From assembly GCA_029259595.1 (NCBI GenBank), contig JAJDEW010000033.1, positions 1 through 54,776 of the forward strand: DNA of 54,776 bases. The letters are read 5' to 3'. The notes beneath the pieces are model-generated. The model did not search any database and was not told the DNA's origin. It saw only the letters and a program-made list of their open reading frames with translations. Both the position numbers and the translations under genes were made by a program. This stretch comes from Planctomycetota bacterium (GTDB taxonomy: Bacteria; Planctomycetota; UBA1135; GCA-002686595). This document shows positions 8,534 to 18,139 of this stretch, one piece after another (within the stretch, counting starts at the first letter, position 1; each line of letters opens with the position of its first letter).

Positions 8534-10978
8534 TCAGGAACCGCGTCGGGTGCTGACCTCGACCGCGTCGTCCAGGACCCGCAGGTAGAAGCCGAATCCG
8601 CCCGAGCCGTTCTCGACCTTGAGGAGCAGTCGATTCCAACCCTCCTCGAGGGGCAAGGTGACGAAGTCGTCCAGGGGGCGGGCGCCGCGTCGCTCCGAGA
8701 CGTCGTGGAGCACCTCGGAATTCAGGAGCAGCCGGCAGCCGTCGTCGGTCCCGAGGAAGGCCGGCACTGAGCCAGCGCGCGGCGCCTTCAGCCAGACCTG
8801 CGCGTAGGCCATCCCATTCTCGGTGTTGGTGGGCGCGGCTCCGAGCGAGCGCAGGTCGAAGAAGCCGGCTTCGTTCGCGCCGAGCTCGGTCCAGCCCAGC
8901 GCGGCTCCGTCGGCGCGCGTCCAGATGCGCTCGGGATCGGCGTCGCCCTCGGGGCCGAGGTCGGTGGACTGGACCGTTCCGGCCGTGGGAGCCGGGAACG
9001 GCCCAAGCACGAGCGCTTGGCGGACCACGCCCGAGTCGAGAAAGGGCGCGAACTCCGCCTGGTAGCGTCGGAAGGCCGCGATTCCGAAGCGCTCGATGTA
9101 GCTCTCGAGCTGCTCGAAGCGTCGAAACTCCGGTTCGCAGGCGATCAGCGCGCGGTACAGGGCGCAGGCCAGGTAGGCGTCGGTGTCCTCGCGGTCGAAC
9201 GCACGCTTCAGGAAGAACGTCGTGAACTTGCTGGACATGAACTCGGCCGCGCGCGCAGCGGCCAAACGAACCTCGCGGGAGTCGTCGCCGACGGCGCGGT
9301 TCACGAGGGCGACCGTCGCGACGCGGTTCTCGAGCGGGGCGAAGAGCATGTGAGCCCAGCGTCCGGCCGGCTTGGAGTCTTCGAACGACTTCTCCGAGAA
9401 GTACTTGATCGTGATGCCCTGCTGGAACGCGTTGCCGACCTGGTCGTAGAGGGACGTGAAGACGCCGTCGGACTTGTAGTCGACCCAGACCGGATTCGTG
9501 ACGGCGATGGGCAGCACCGGTCGGTCGTGGCCGGCAAGGACCGGAGCGAGCGGCTCGTCACCCTCGGCGACCAGGACGACCCAGGCGTCCTCGCGCAGGC
9601 GCAACTCGAAGGTCTTCTCGATCGGCAGTGGGCCCTCGTCGTTGACGTGCAGACGGCGCAGGACGTCGCCGTTGACGATGACGGAGACCGTGTCGCAGTC
9701 GACCCAGGATGCGGCCTGAAGGCGCACGCGGACTTCGATCATTCCCTCCGGGGCGTCGGCCAAACCTCCGCTGGTCACGCCGTTCACCTCGAGCTCGAGG
9801 AAGGGTCCCGTCGTCGTGAAGCAGGCCTTCGCGCGGATGTTGTCCGCGACCTCGGCCGGATCGATCGCGCGCGGATCGTCGGTCGACGAACGAACGAAGT
9901 TGCGAGGGTAGCCCGCGAAGACATGGGCCACGCTGTGCGAATCCGAGTTGCCGACGGCCGCGTAGCGATAGCCGCGGTTCAAGAGGTGGAACCAATCCTG
10001 CAGGACGGAGAAATCGTTCGAGCCGGTCTCGACGTCGCTCGTCGCGGGATCGCGAAAGCCCCAGGCCGTGTTCTCGTTCAGGATCTCGATGCTGTCGAAA
10101 TCAGGACTGTAGTTCCGATCGTCGGACTGGCCGGTGATCGGATCGAGACCGGTGCGGGTGAAGTAGTCGATTCCGCGCCAGCGCGGGTGGTTGACCTGCA
10201 CGACGGGGCTGATCCCGAGCGGGTTCTTCTCGGCCCGGATCAAGCGGAAGAGTTCGTGCGCGTCACGCAGGTCCGAGTCCACCGGGGCGCGCGCCGGGTC
10301 GAGCGGAAAGGCGTTGAAGTGACCGATGGGCGTGGAGACCTCGTTTCCGACCACCGTTTTCAGGGCGTCTGCGGCTCCCAGTTCCGTGACCGTCGGTCCG
10401 TAGTCCGTGTTGTGATCGTGGTCCGTTGCGACCGCGAACTCCACGCCTTCGCCGACCAAACTGATGACGCGCTCCTTCATGTTCGCGTCCCCGTGTCCGG
10501 AGTGCGTGAGCGTGTGCAGGTGGAAGTCGCCGCTGATCCAGCCCGACGTGTCGAGCTCGTGCTTCAAGACCGCCGTCCAGTGGGTCGTCTCGCCGGGGCG
10601 GAACACGAGCTCTTGTGAGGCGAGGCTCCATTCGAGCCCGCGCGACGCGTAGACCTCGTACGTGCCGGGCGGGACCGTGACGAGACCGGTGCCCTCGAGC
10701 GTGTAGAGGACGCCGGGGCGAACAGCCAATCGGTCCGGATCCGCGTCCGGGTTCTCGAAGAGCGCGAGCGTGCTCCCGTCGCTTCCCACGAAGGTCAGGC
10801 GGCCGGGGATCGGTGTTCCCGTCTCGTCCTCGATGCGAAAGGAGAACGCGACGCCCGAACCGTCGGCCCGTGCCGTGGGGGCCGGGTCCTCCGGCGGCGG
10901 CGCCAGGAAGGCGACCAGTCCAGCCAGGACCGGAACGAACAGGGGCGAGAGCGTGGACAGGGAGCGGAGTCGGTTCAT
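8534..10978 (-). CDS. exported CehA/McbA-family PHP metallohydrolase
   Basis: An 814-residue protein with an N-terminal membrane or signal segment (SPLFVPVLAGLVAFLAPP). A beta-sandwich-like region (about 40-145) is followed by a PHP-type metallohydrolase domain with metal-ligand motifs DFHLHT, ATDHDHNTDYG, GNEVST, VQVNHPRW and AAVGNSDSH. The CehA/McbA group includes the carbamate hydrolases that act on carbaryl and carbofuran, but most members have unknown substrates. The C-terminal part (about 640-814) looks like a ligand-binding sandwich (VWLKAPRAGSVPAFLGTDDG), suggesting carbohydrate or polymer binding. Convergent with the btpA-like gene. Confidence 0.85.
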   Translation of the reverse strand: MNRLRSLSTLSPLFVPVLAGLVAFLAPPPEDPAPTARADGSGVAFSFRIEDETGTPIPGRLTFVGSDGSTLALFENPDADPDRLAVRPGVLYTLEGTGLVTVPPGTYEVYASRGLEWSLASQELVFRPGETTHWTAVLKHELDTSGWISGDFHLHTLTHSGHGDANMKERVISLVGEGVEFAVATDHDHNTDYGPTVTELGAADALKTVVGNEVSTPIGHFNAFPLDPARAPVDSDLRDAHELFRLIRAEKNPLGISPVVQVNHPRWRGIDYFTRTGLDPITGQSDDRNYSPDFDSIEILNENTAWGFRDPATSDVETGSNDFSVLQDWFHLLNRGYRYAAVGNSDSHSVAHVFAGYPRNFVRSSTDDPRAIDPAEVADNIRAKACFTTTGPFLELEVNGVTSGGLADAPEGMIEVRVRLQAASWVDCDTVSVIVNGDVLRRLHVNDEGPLPIEKTFELRLREDAWVVLVAEGDEPLAPVLAGHDRPVLPIAVTNPVWVDYKSDGVFTSLYDQVGNAFQQGITIKYFSEKSFEDSKPAGRWAHMLFAPLENRVATVALVNRAVGDDSREVRLAAARAAEFMSSKFTTFFLKRAFDREDTDAYLACALYRALIACEPEFRRFEQLESYIERFGIAAFRRYQAEFAPFLDSGVVRQALVLGPFPAPTAGTVQSTDLGPEGDADPERIWTRADGAALGWTELGANEAGFFDLRSLGAAPTNTENGMAYAQVWLKAPRAGSVPAFLGTDDGCRLLLNSEVLHDVSERRGARPLDDFVTLPLEEGWNRLLLKVENGSGGFGFYLRVLDDAVEVSTRRGS

Positions 10979-11111
10979 GTTCGGTGGGGCGCTGCGACGA
11001 GTCGCGAAAGCTTGACTCGGCTACGGAGCGAAAGGGAGGGCCACGAGCCAAATGATCGGACAGTTTCGCCGGCCCAGAGCCCTGTGCGCGGTGGCGCGGG
11101 GGGAGCAGGGC

Positions 11112-13442
11112 TCATCGGGCCTGGCCCGTCTCGGACAAGCGCGCGAGTCGCCGGGGCGCGAGCAGCGAGAGGGTCATCATGGACGTCGCATAGATCCGAC
11201 CGCCGACGAGTCCCCACACACATCGGGGATCCCAGGAACCGGCGGCCTCGCCGTCCTTGCGCTGGCTCTCGAGCGCCGTCGCGACCAGCGCACGGTGCCA
11301 GCGTTCCGCGAACGGTTCCCCGAGCTGGTGCGAGGCTTGGCTGAGGTAGTACCAGGCATACATGTCGTTCAACAGTCCCGTGGTGTCCCAGGTGGGCAGC
11401 TTTTGGCGGATGAGTTCGAGCGAATTCTTCGTCGCAGCGTCCCCGGGTACGAGCGCGCCGTGCAGGCTCCTCGCGAACAGCGCCGCCGCGGTCATCGCTT
11501 CGAACTCACGCGGGTGGTCGTTGTTCTCGACCAAGCGCGACGACAGGGAGCCGATCGAGTCGTAGCCGGTCCGTCCGTTCTGGCTATCCGTCGCTTCCTC
11601 GAACCAGGCCAGCGCGCCGTGCAGCACCTCGTCCTCGATCGGGAGGCCCAGCCAGTCGCCGGCGCGCAGCGCCTGCAAGCACCAGGCGGTGACGGAGGTG
11701 TCGTTGTCCCCCTGCGGCGGAACGTCGTAGCGCCAGGCGCCGTAGGGGTTGCGTCCGCGCGTGAGAAAGGCGAGCCCGCGTTCGGCGGCGTCGCGAACGC
11801 CAGGGCTGCGCGAAAAGGCGCTGGCCTCGAGCAGGACCAGCGTCGCCAGGGCGTGATCGTAGATCGAGTCCGAGCCGTGGTAGGCGATCGAGCCGTCCGG
11901 CTTCTGCAGGCGGCAGAGCCAGGTGAGAGCGCGGACGATGGTCTCGCGATAGGGCCCGTCGAGACTGGTGTGCCCGGCCGCGAAGAAGGTCAGGAGTGCC
12001 AGCGAGCCCGTTCCGACGTCGTGGAACGCGAAGACGTCCACGCCGAAGCGCTCGCGATCGTCCTCGAATCCGTCCGCGTCCCAGGAGCCGTCGTCGAGCT
12101 GGCAACGCGCGAGCCAGGCCAGCGCGGCCTCGACGGCTTCGGTCGTGACCTCGCGTCCGTTGTCCACGTAGCGTGGGCCATAGACGCGTGCCGCTTCGGG
12201 AGTCGCGCGGACGGGGTTGTCCAGGCCGGAGGGCAGGCGACCCTCGTCGAAGGGCCACGCGCGCAGCAGCGCTCCGATCGAGTCCGCCGTCGTCTTGCGC
12301 TCGCGGGCCAGCTTGACGTCGAGGTCCCAGAGCTCCGGGTCACGGGCGGCGAGGTGGATGAGCGCGTTCCAGCGCGCGACCGCCAGCCGGTTCGCGGCGA
12401 GGTCCGGCGTCGGTCCGAGGTCGAAGGCGTCGGGCTCCCCGCCGCAGAGTTCCCGCAACATGGCGATGCACGCGCCGCCGACGAAGTCGAGGTCGGCGCG
12501 CTGGGCGAGATCGCGCCCGCGCATCCGGTTCGCCACCGCAGGAAGCGCGCGGTGTCCGTAGGTCCAAAGACGCTGAAAGGCCTCGACGTGCTCGGGGTCG
12601 GGCGCGTCGCGCGGCGCGGCGAGCACGACCTCGAGCACGGCCTCGATGTCGGCGACCTGTGTGGGGGTCAGGTCGGGGTGAGGCGGATGCGCGGAAAAGT
12701 CGAGCAGCGTCGTGCTCTCTGCGGCCGTGAACCGCTCGAGGAGCTCGAGCGGGACGTCGAGCTCCACGCCGTCTGCCAGGCGCCGCCCGCGGGACCACGT
12801 CCCCGAATGCAGCTTCGGATCGTAGGTCCCGTCGGGGTGGAAGAAGTGCCACGGCCCGTCGCGTACACCGTCTCGGTACGTTCCGACGAACTGGAGCGAG
12901 CCGTCCGGCCACGTGAACTCCCATTCGCCCGCGCGCTGTCCGAGGCTCACCGAACCGCTGGCGCGCGGCGCGCCGTCCGGACGCTCCAGGCGGACGACCT
13001 CGAACTTGCCGGAACGCGCCTCGTCGAACTTGCCGTCGACGCTCCAGAACTTCCAGTTGCCCGTCCGCAGACCGTGCGTGTACTTGCCCTGGGACTGCCT
13101 CGCGCCGTCTTCGTGGTAGAGCTTCCAGGTGCCGTGCCGGCGGCCTTCGCGGTAGGCCCCGATGGCGCGCTTCTCGCCGGTCGCGTGGTAGAGGCTCCAC
13201 TTGCCGATTCGCTGCCCGTGCTCGTAGGCACCGACCGCCGCGCGCTCGCCGTTTCGGTGCCACGACTCGGATTCACCGTCCTTGACGAGCGTCCCATCGT
13301 CCGAACGCAGCACGTGGTGGAGCGCGCGCGGGGAGCCATCGGACCAGGTCGTGCGGACCTCTTCGCGCTGGGCGTCCGCTCCTTGGGTGAGGGGAGCTGT
13401 GGCAAGAACGAGGGAGAGACAGGCGGCGAGCGAAGCGATCAT
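11112..13442 (-). CDS. exported fusion of YwqK/MORN-like repeats and squalene-cyclase-type helical repeats
   Basis: A 776-residue protein. A signal peptide (IASLAACLSLVLATAPLTQG) is followed by about five YwqK/MORN-like units (residues 35-220; each with G.W..YH..G and G.Y..G.R.G.W). After a linker of about 170 residues comes a C-terminal alpha-alpha toroid of prenyltransferase/squalene-oxidase type (about 400-770) with QW-like motifs CQLDDGSWDADG and LQKPDGSIAYHG, and GDNDTSVTAWCL. The acidic DxDD of real triterpene cyclases is absent and the protein is exported, so catalysis is unlikely; surface scaffold or polysaccharide binding is more plausible. The start is the ATG giving the signal peptide; the frame is open far upstream, but only antisense to the divergent PLP-enzyme gene. 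Confidence 0.82.
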   Translation of the reverse strand: MIASLAACLSLVLATAPLTQGADAQREEVRTTWSDGSPRALHHVLRSDDGTLVKDGESESWHRNGERAAVGAYEHGQRIGKWSLYHATGEKRAIGAYREGRRHGTWKLYHEDGARQSQGKYTHGLRTGNWKFWSVDGKFDEARSGKFEVVRLERPDGAPRASGSVSLGQRAGEWEFTWPDGSLQFVGTYRDGVRDGPWHFFHPDGTYDPKLHSGTWSRGRRLADGVELDVPLELLERFTAAESTTLLDFSAHPPHPDLTPTQVADIEAVLEVVLAAPRDAPDPEHVEAFQRLWTYGHRALPAVANRMRGRDLAQRADLDFVGGACIAMLRELCGGEPDAFDLGPTPDLAANRLAVARWNALIHLAARDPELWDLDVKLARERKTTADSIGALLRAWPFDEGRLPSGLDNPVRATPEAARVYGPRYVDNGREVTTEAVEAALAWLARCQLDDGSWDADGFEDDRERFGVDVFAFHDVGTGSLALLTFFAAGHTSLDGPYRETIVRALTWLCRLQKPDGSIAYHGSDSIYDHALATLVLLEASAFSRSPGVRDAAERGLAFLTRGRNPYGAWRYDVPPQGDNDTSVTAWCLQALRAGDWLGLPIEDEVLHGALAWFEEATDSQNGRTGYDSIGSLSSRLVENNDHPREFEAMTAAALFARSLHGALVPGDAATKNSLELIRQKLPTWDTTGLLNDMYAWYYLSQASHQLGEPFAERWHRALVATALESQRKDGEAAGSWDPRCVWGLVGGRIYATSMMTLSLLAPRRLARLSETGQAR

Positions 13443-13553
13443 AGGGCGACCAGGGTAGCGACCACGGACGCATGCGAGCCAGCCTCGGCGGGAATCGGGG
13501 CGCAGGGCGAGCCGGGGCTGGACAAAGTCGTGGCGAGCCCCTGCGATAGGGCC

Positions 13554-14684
13554 GTGAACTGGACCTCCCTGCGCGAACGCTTTCCCGCGGTCCGTGAGCT
13601 CGCCTACCTGGATACGGCGAGCTACGGGCCGACGCCCCTTGCGGCTCTCGAACGCATGCACGCTTGCCTCGACGAGGTGGCGTACGGAACGGGCGACTGG
13701 CGCGCCTTCGAGGAAGACGGCGAGGTGGCCAGGCGCAACTTCGCGCGCATCCTCGGGTGTGCGAGCGAGTCGATCGCGCTCCTTCCCGCGTCGAGCGTCG
13801 CGGCCGCGCAGGTGGCGCGCGGGCTCGAGCTGGAAGCGGGCGCGAGCGTCGTCGTCGGCGACGGCGAGTTCCGCAGCAACCTCTACCCTTGGCTCGGCCT
13901 GCGCGAGCGCGGGGTCGATGTGCGCCTCGTTCCGTTCGAGAACGGACGCATCCCCGCGGCGCGCCTCCTGGAGGCCTGCGACGCGTCGACGGCGCTCGTG
14001 GCCGTTTCGCACGTGCAGAGCGCGAACGGCTACCGCGTCGACCTCGCGGCCTTGACGGCCGGGCTGAGCGGCACGCAGACGCGGCTCTTCCTGGACGCGA
14101 CCCAGTCGGCCGGAGCGCTGCGCATTCCGCTCGCGGGCGTCGACTACCTCGCGGCGGCCGCCTACAAGTGGCTGCTCGGTCCGCGGGGTTGCGCCTTCCT
14201 GTACGTCGCCCCGGAGCGGATTCGCGAGCTGGCTCCGCTGGCACCCGGCTGGAAGACGCCGCGCGACCCCTACGCGGGCTACTACGGTCCACCCCTCGAC
14301 GTTCCGGACGATGCGTCGCGCTTCGACGTCTCGCTGGCCTGGCCGCTGTGGGGCGGGATGGCCGCGGCGACCGGGCTCGTGGCCGAGCTCGGGGTCGACG
14401 CGATCGAGGCGCGCGACACCGCGCTCGCAGACCGCTTCGTCGCCGGGCTCGAGCCCCTCGGACTCGCGCCCTTGTTCGAACCCGCGGAGTGTTCGCCGAT
14501 CATCGGACTCGAAGTGCCCGATGCGGATGCGCTGCGCGTGGAGCTCCAGCGCCAGGGCGTGCGCGCCGCGGTGCGGGATCGCTACCTGCGCGTCTGCTTC
14601 CACTTCTTCAACGACTCCTCCGACGTCGATCGCGCGTTGTCCGCGCTCGGAGAACACGCGCGCGCGGACGAGCGAGCCTCGTGA
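13554..14684 (+). CDS. class-V aminotransferase (cysteine-desulfurase/kynureninase-like PLP enzyme)
   Basis: A 376-residue PLP enzyme of fold type I. Motifs in order: AYLDTASYGPTP at the N-terminus, VAVSHVQSANGYRVDLAAL, LFLDATQSAGALRI with the PLP-binding Asp, and AAAAYKWLLGPRGCAFLY with Schiff-base Lys205. This is the class-V layout shared by SufS/IscS-like, isopenicillin-N-epimerase-like and kynureninase-like enzymes. I see no clear conserved Cys loop of a desulfurase, so the reaction is left open. The start is a GTG. Its stop overlaps the next gene's GTG (GTGA), implying translational coupling to the isoprenoid-synthase-like gene. It could be a selenocysteine lyase-type enzyme given selD 3.5 kb away, but nothing in the sequence proves that. 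Confidence 0.82.
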   Translation: MNWTSLRERFPAVRELAYLDTASYGPTPLAALERMHACLDEVAYGTGDWRAFEEDGEVARRNFARILGCASESIALLPASSVAAAQVARGLELEAGASVVVGDGEFRSNLYPWLGLRERGVDVRLVPFENGRIPAARLLEACDASTALVAVSHVQSANGYRVDLAALTAGLSGTQTRLFLDATQSAGALRIPLAGVDYLAAAAYKWLLGPRGCAFLYVAPERIRELAPLAPGWKTPRDPYAGYYGPPLDVPDDASRFDVSLAWPLWGGMAAATGLVAELGVDAIEARDTALADRFVAGLEPLGLAPLFEPAECSPIIGLEVPDADALRVELQRQGVRAAVRDRYLRVCFHFFNDSSDVDRALSALGEHARADERAS

Positions 14685-15922
14685 GCCGCAGCGGGTCCTC
14701 GGCCCCCGTCCTCAGCCCGTTCGAGCGCGGTCTCGCGCGCCACGAGCGGGAGGTGGTCGACCTCCACGGGCGTTGCGACGCGCGCGCCGGCCCGGTACGC
14801 GCCGCGCGCGTGTCCGCGGCGGAGAAGGCGCGCAACGCCCGGGCGGCCCGGGCGCGGCTCGCGGCCCTGGCCGAGCTGGCGCGTGCGTCGGAGGCGAGCG
14901 CGGAGCCGCAGGCCGTGTCCGAGGCCGAGCTCTCCGAGCTGCTGCAAGGCTGGGCGCTGACGGACCTGGCGGCGCAGCCCGCCGCCGTGCGCGCCTTCTT
15001 CGGACCCGCTTCCTTCCAGGCGACGCACGAGTTCGTGGAGCAGGCGCGCGCGTTCGATCCTACGCTCGGGCTCGAAGCGCTCTTCCAGGCCCTGCGCAAC
15101 GTCTGGATCATGATCGGCATCCAGGCCATGTTCGAGCGCCCGCTGCGTCTGACGCCGTCCATGTTCGCCTACAGCCTCTTGTATCCGTACTCGGACAACG
15201 TGCTCGACGATGCGCGTCGGACGCTCGCGTCGAAGACCCGCTTCCAACGACGCTTCGGTCGGCGTCTTGGCGGGGAGCGCCTGGCACGTCCGAGCGCGGT
15301 CGAGACGCGCATCGACGCGCTGGTCGGAAGGATCGAGCTCGAATGGCCACGGGCGCGGTTCGCGCACGTCCACGCGGCACTCGCGGCCATCCATGCCGGG
15401 CAAGGGGCGAGCCTGAGCCAGCAGTCCGCGCGTCCACCGAGCGTGTCTCGGCTCGTTCGACTCAGCGTGCGCAAGGGCGGTGCGTCGGTGCTCGCCGACG
15501 GCTACCTCGTCGGTGGTCGCCTGGCGCCGGCCCAGGCGCGCTTTCTCTACGGCTATGGCGTCGCGCTCCAGGTGCTCGACGACTTGCAAGACGCGCCCGA
15601 GGACCTCGCGGCCGGGCACTGGACGCTGGCCTCGCGCGCCCTGGCCGTCGGAGAGCTGGAGGCGCTCGTCCCGCACCTGCGAGCTTTCGTCCGTGCGCTG
15701 CTCGAGCGCGAAACGGGGCTCGTGACGCCGGTCTTCCGCGACCTGCGCGACTTGATCGTGAAGAACTGCGACGCGCTCTTCTTCCACGGCGTCGCGCGCG
15801 TGCGCGAGCACCTCGGGGACGCGCTGCGACGAAAGCTGGAGGCCGAGTCCCCGCTTGCCTTCCAGGACCTGGACGAATTCTTGGTCGAAGGTCGCAGCCT
15901 GGTGCGAGCGTTCGTCGGCTGA
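14681..15922 (+). CDS. class I isoprenoid-synthase-like protein
   Basis: A 413-residue protein, largely helical. Two aspartate-rich motifs sit at the places expected for a trans-isoprenyl-diphosphate synthase fold: SDNVLDDAR (Asp172, Asp176, Asp177) and VLDDLQD (Asp300, Asp301, Asp304), the second being a canonical DDxxD. Basic residues follow the first motif (KTRFQRRFGRRLGGERL). The N-terminal 130 residues are Ala/Arg/Glu-rich and match nothing I know. It may be a prenyl-diphosphate or terpene-type synthase, or an inactive relative. It starts with a GTG inside the stop of the preceding PLP enzyme. Upstream on the other strand is a cyclase-repeat protein, but that one is exported and a joint pathway is not supported. 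Confidence 0.65.
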   Translation: MSRSGSSAPVLSPFERGLARHEREVVDLHGRCDARAGPVRAARVSAAEKARNARAARARLAALAELARASEASAEPQAVSEAELSELLQGWALTDLAAQPAAVRAFFGPASFQATHEFVEQARAFDPTLGLEALFQALRNVWIMIGIQAMFERPLRLTPSMFAYSLLYPYSDNVLDDARRTLASKTRFQRRFGRRLGGERLARPSAVETRIDALVGRIELEWPRARFAHVHAALAAIHAGQGASLSQQSARPPSVSRLVRLSVRKGGASVLADGYLVGGRLAPAQARFLYGYGVALQVLDDLQDAPEDLAAGHWTLASRALAVGELEALVPHLRAFVRALLERETGLVTPVFRDLRDLIVKNCDALFFHGVARVREHLGDALRRKLEAESPLAFQDLDEFLVEGRSLVRAFVG

Positions 15923-15956
15923 AGGCGCACGCTTCGCGACCGTGTGCGTTCGAGCT

Positions 15957-17903
15957 TCAGTCCCCGGACTCGTCCACCTCGACGGCCGCGCCGTCGAGGG
16001 CGCGCAACGGTCCCCAGAGGATGACGAGCCCGAGCGCCGCTCCGACGGAGGCGATGGCAAGGGCCGTTCCACGGTCGAGGAGGAAGAAGCCGATCGAGAA
16101 CGTGAGGCCGTAGACGAGGAGGATGCCACCGAGCGAGCCGCGTAGCGCGGAGCCGAGGCGCATCGAGGGGCGCACGTCGGGCGCCAGGGCGGCCACGGGG
16201 CCCCAGGCACCGAGCGGTCGGATCCGGCGGTAGAACTCGACGAGCGAAGCGGGGTCGGGGCGACGTCCGACCAGGAGCTCGATTCCCGCGCAGGCCAGCG
16301 AGAACGAGACGACGCCGATCAAGAGGCCGGGCGGCTCGTTCCACGACAGGGGGCCGAGGCTCCACGTGACGCCCGACAGGGTCAAGAAGAGCGTGGCTCC
16401 GGCAGAGGCCAGCATGGCCGTGATCTCGGTCCAGGCCCGGATGCGCCACCAGAACCAGCGCAAGACGTAGATCGGTCCGACGCCGCCCAGGAAGGCGAGA
16501 AAGACCTCGAAGAGGGTGCGGATCGAACTGGCCCGCCAGGCGAGTACCCCCGCGAGCGCGAGCACGATGACCGAAGCGATGCGCGCCACGTTGATGTAGT
16601 GTCGCGCCGGCGCGTCCTTGCGCACGAAGCGGCGATAGATGTCGTTGATGAAGAACGAGGTCGCCAGGTTGACGTGCGTGTCGATCGTCGACATGAAGGC
16701 GGCGATCAGCGAGGCGAAGACGAGCCCGAGGAAGCCGATCGGCAAGTAGCGCGTCATCATGACGACGTAGGCGCGCTCGGGGTCGGTGCGGCCGACGACC
16801 TCGCCGGCTTCGACGCGGTCACCACGACCGACCTCGGGGACGTGGAGCCAGTCGGACTGCTCGCCGACGGCGAGGGCCACCTCGACGTCTCCGCCGTCGG
16901 CGGCGATCACGATCCGGTCGCGTTGGATGCTCTGCACGATGCCCTGCACGGGGCTCGCGAGCTCGCTCGAGGGGAGGACGACGAGCGAGGCGATGCCGAC
17001 CGCGATCCAGCACCAGGGCCGCAGGGCGTAGTGCCCGACGTTGAACCAGAGCGTCGCCAGGATGCCCTGGCGCTCGTCGCGCGACGCGCTGATGCGCTGG
17101 ACCGCGATGCCGCTGCCGTCGACGTTCTCGACGGCCCACCAGGACACGCCGAGGTACACGAAGATGGCGGCGATCGACGTCGTCCAGAAGGCTCCGCCCG
17201 CGTCCGGTTGGGGGAGCAGCTGCAAGCGCTCGAGCGGGATCCGCCCATCGGCCACGGCCGCCTGCACGGCCGGGTTGCCGCCCACCGCCTGCCACGAGAG
17301 GATCGCCAGTGCGACGGCGCCGACCATCGCCATGATGAACTGGATGAAGTCGGTGAGGACGACGCCCCAGAAGCCGGCCATCAGCGAGTACGACAGCGCG
17401 ACGACGCAGCACAGCGAAAGCGCCAGGACCTTGTCGACGTCGAACAGGACCTCGGAGATCTTGGCCGCCGCGAGCAGCACCCAGCACAACACCCAGGTGT
17501 TGGTGATCGCGGAGTGGATGAACCCCAGCAGGCCGCGCAAGGCCTTGGCTCCCGTTCCACCGTAGCGCAACTCGGCCAGCTCGGCCTTCGTCATGACGCC
17601 ACCGCGCCGCCACCAGCGTGCGAACAGGAAGACCTGCAGCGTGCCGCTGATCGCGTAGCACCACCAGACCCAGTTCTTCCAGATGCCCGAGTCGCGCACC
17701 CAGCCGGATACGAGCAACGGCGTGTCGGCCGCGAAGCTGGTCGCGATCATCGACGTTCCCGCCAGCCACCAGGGCAGGGTGCGGCCCGAGAGGAAGTACT
17801 CGTCGACGTTGCTGCTCGCGCGTTTGGCGAAGGCGAACCCGATCCCGAGCGCGACCACGACATAGAGCCCGACCACGATCCAGTCGACGGCGTGCAGGTT
17901 CAT
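15957..17903 (-). CDS. sodium:solute symporter with a soluble insertion
   Basis: A 648-residue SSS-family transporter (PF00474 type) with about 13-14 hydrophobic segments. Family features include FAKRASSNVDEYFLSGR after the first helix, WWLAGTSMIATSFAADTPL in the second (Na+ site region) and FMSTIDTHVNLATSFFINDIY in the later core. Between transmembrane segments, residues about 316-372 form a soluble beta-rich insert (GIVQSIQRDRIVIAAD, then VGRGDRVEAGEVVGRTD), which reads like a barrel-sandwich/lipoyl-type hairpin domain. Substrate unknown. The start is the ATG of MNLHAVDW; an ATG three codons upstream (17912) is also possible. The gene converges with the isoprenoid-like gene and is divergent from selD. 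Confidence 0.9.
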   Translation of the reverse strand: MNLHAVDWIVVGLYVVVALGIGFAFAKRASSNVDEYFLSGRTLPWWLAGTSMIATSFAADTPLLVSGWVRDSGIWKNWVWWCYAISGTLQVFLFARWWRRGGVMTKAELAELRYGGTGAKALRGLLGFIHSAITNTWVLCWVLLAAAKISEVLFDVDKVLALSLCCVVALSYSLMAGFWGVVLTDFIQFIMAMVGAVALAILSWQAVGGNPAVQAAVADGRIPLERLQLLPQPDAGGAFWTTSIAAIFVYLGVSWWAVENVDGSGIAVQRISASRDERQGILATLWFNVGHYALRPWCWIAVGIASLVVLPSSELASPVQGIVQSIQRDRIVIAADGGDVEVALAVGEQSDWLHVPEVGRGDRVEAGEVVGRTDPERAYVVMMTRYLPIGFLGLVFASLIAAFMSTIDTHVNLATSFFINDIYRRFVRKDAPARHYINVARIASVIVLALAGVLAWRASSIRTLFEVFLAFLGGVGPIYVLRWFWWRIRAWTEITAMLASAGATLFLTLSGVTWSLGPLSWNEPPGLLIGVVSFSLACAGIELLVGRRPDPASLVEFYRRIRPLGAWGPVAALAPDVRPSMRLGSALRGSLGGILLVYGLTFSIGFFLLDRGTALAIASVGAALGLVILWGPLRALDGAAVEVDESGD

Positions 17904-18139
17904 GGCGCGCATCCTAGCGGGCCGATGAAGACGTGTCTTGGATGCGATCTGGGTGACAGGAAGGCCTGCAGGTGCGCGAGAGCGTGGCTTTCTGGACGCG
18001 CGCCGCGCGCCGGACGACTCTGGGGCCGCCACGGAGCGAGCCGCTCGAACCTGGGGCGTTCGCTCCGCACGCACCCGCGGACGAGGTGCACGGACCGTGG
18101 GAGTCTGGAATCCGAACCGCGTTGCGAACACCGTCTCGA

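Noticed and set aside
11112..13442. A genuine squalene-hopene cyclase working with the isoprenoid-synthase-like gene
   Set aside because: No DxDD acid motif, an export signal, and fusion to YwqK repeats argue against a membrane-bound triterpene cyclase.
11052..13553. Long plus-strand frame antisense to the YwqK/cyclase-repeat gene
   Set aside because: No recognisable motif; the opposite strand has a signal peptide and repeat domains. Only the last part (from 13554) is a real gene.
13554..14684. Selenocysteine lyase or cysteine desulfurase feeding SelD
   Set aside because: The fold fits, but no conserved catalytic Cys loop is visible and the gene is paired with an isoprenoid-like gene, so only the general class is given.
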